Assembly: GCA_025201765.1 (NCBI GenBank)
Contig: MU623586.1
Coordinates: 1-32,525 of the forward strand
Reading direction: 5' to 3'
DNA: 32,525 nt
From: Daldinia sp. FL1419
Taxonomy: Eukaryota; Ascomycota; Sordariomycetes; Xylariales; Hypoxylaceae
Both the position numbers and the translations under genes were made by a program. This document shows positions 32,201 through 32,525 of the stretch, piece by piece (positions within the stretch are counted from its first letter, which is position 1; every line of letters starts with the position of its first letter). The notes beneath the pieces were generated by a model that saw only the letters and a list, made by a program, of their open reading frames with translations, was not told the origin of the DNA and searched no databases.

Positions 32201-32525
32201 TTTAATAAATTAACAACCTTCCTTTTTACATATCCAACATTTATATTTCTAAATCTTCTTAAATTATTTAAAGATATATTTCTTATTTTTATTATTTTTA
32301 TAATATTTTTTATTAACATAATTATTATAGATTATTTTATTATTATCGTTTTTAATATTATTATTTAAAAATTATTATAATATTTTTATAATTTTTTAAT
32401 TTTAAAAAGATATTTAAAATTTATTAATTAAAACCATAATTATCTTTAATAATTTAAGAAATATATTTTAAAATTAAAATATAACTTAATATATTTAATA
32501 AATTATTACAATAAATTATAATTTT
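29246..32525 (-). mobile_element. RIP-degraded LINE (non-LTR retrotransposon), minus strand, 5' part beyond the window
   Basis: Read on the minus strand, the region keeps scattered reverse transcriptase signatures. GFADDTNMLIVGYFVAKNC (about 31205-31261) contains the RT active-site F-A-D-D box in the form typical of fungal LINEs. It is followed by YLDWV and KYGITF (about 31140-31165). LDRKFRWNRYLRTIKIKMER (about 30960-31023) and IYIKVI (about 30885-30905) match the post-catalytic RT/thumb region. Many codons are stops in a pattern expected from C-to-T on the coding strand, while TGG Trp codons survive. Upstream RT domains should lie at higher coordinates; a basic Lys/Arg-rich segment near 32110-32240 may be the linker before RT. 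The exact ends are not visible; the left limit given is where the 850-bp repeat stops. Non-functional. Confidence 0.75.
30840..31330 (-). pseudogene. reverse transcriptase domain relic (LINE ORF2-like)
   Basis: Best-preserved coding part of the LINE relic, carrying the F-A-D-D box and the following RT blocks. The order of blocks (active site at higher coordinates, thumb at lower) confirms minus-strand orientation. Numerous in-frame stops preclude any product. The preceding PQG-type block (about 31320-31380) is too degraded to call. Confidence 0.78.

Larger units (their letters stand above)
23470..32525. repeat. extremely AT-rich, RIP-mutated repeat isochore (runs off the right edge)
   Basis: GC content falls to very low values over 9 kb and no intact gene is present. 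Remaining G and C are not evenly placed. About 23.5-27.4 kb and 28.4-29.24 kb keep G but few C (C-to-T on the plus strand). About 27.4-28.4 kb and 29.24-32.5 kb keep C but few G (the same change on the minus strand). This is the known footprint of fungal repeat-induced point mutation on transposons, followed by AT drift. Coding relics can still be read in one part (LINE). In 23.5-27.4 kb I cannot identify the original element. Confidence 0.9.

Overview
The window looks like nuclear DNA of a filamentous ascomycete (Pezizomycotina, probably Sordariomycetes). The support is short GT-AG introns of 58-184 bp with CTAAC/CTGAC-like branch sites, a dTMP kinase and an AKR7-type reductase of fungal type, a fungal siderophore-transporter relic, and a 9-kb extremely AT-rich tail that carries the strand-specific C-to-T signature of repeat-induced point mutation (RIP).

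Layout. 0.9-4.85 kb: two plus-strand genes, a conserved fungal protein of unknown function with a KEN motif, then thymidylate kinase (three exons). 5.0-5.2 kb: a tRNA-Val(AAC) gene with the usual 18-nt intron after position 37 and a second, 72-nt insertion in the D arm that has spliceosomal-intron ends. 6.15-7.2 kb (minus): aldo/keto reductase. 8.9-9.8 kb (minus): orphan protein with an N-myristoylation-like start. 11.6-11.9 kb (plus): small four-cysteine protein. 12.9-14.9 kb (minus): secreted, Thr/Val/His-rich tandem-repeat protein. 15-18 kb: no intact gene, but the 3' remnant of a siderophore-iron transporter at 17.02-17.83 kb. 18.3-19.0 kb (plus): SMYD-like SET protein. 19.6-20.4 kb (minus): short-chain dehydrogenase. 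20.9-22.2 kb (minus): secreted metallophosphatase. From about 23.47 kb to the right edge: AT-rich isochore of RIP-mutated transposons, including a minus-strand LINE reverse transcriptase relic and a tandem pair of ~850-bp repeats mutated on opposite strands.

The left part holds housekeeping genes. The middle and right parts look accessory: wide gene spacing, orphan proteins, a decayed transporter and transposon remains. The genes do not form an obvious pathway or biosynthetic cluster. The most unusual local signal is the doubly interrupted tRNA-Val gene. The second is the block-wise strand switching of mutation in the AT-rich tail, which coincides with repeat boundaries. All calls come from reading the sequence; no database search or computation was run.
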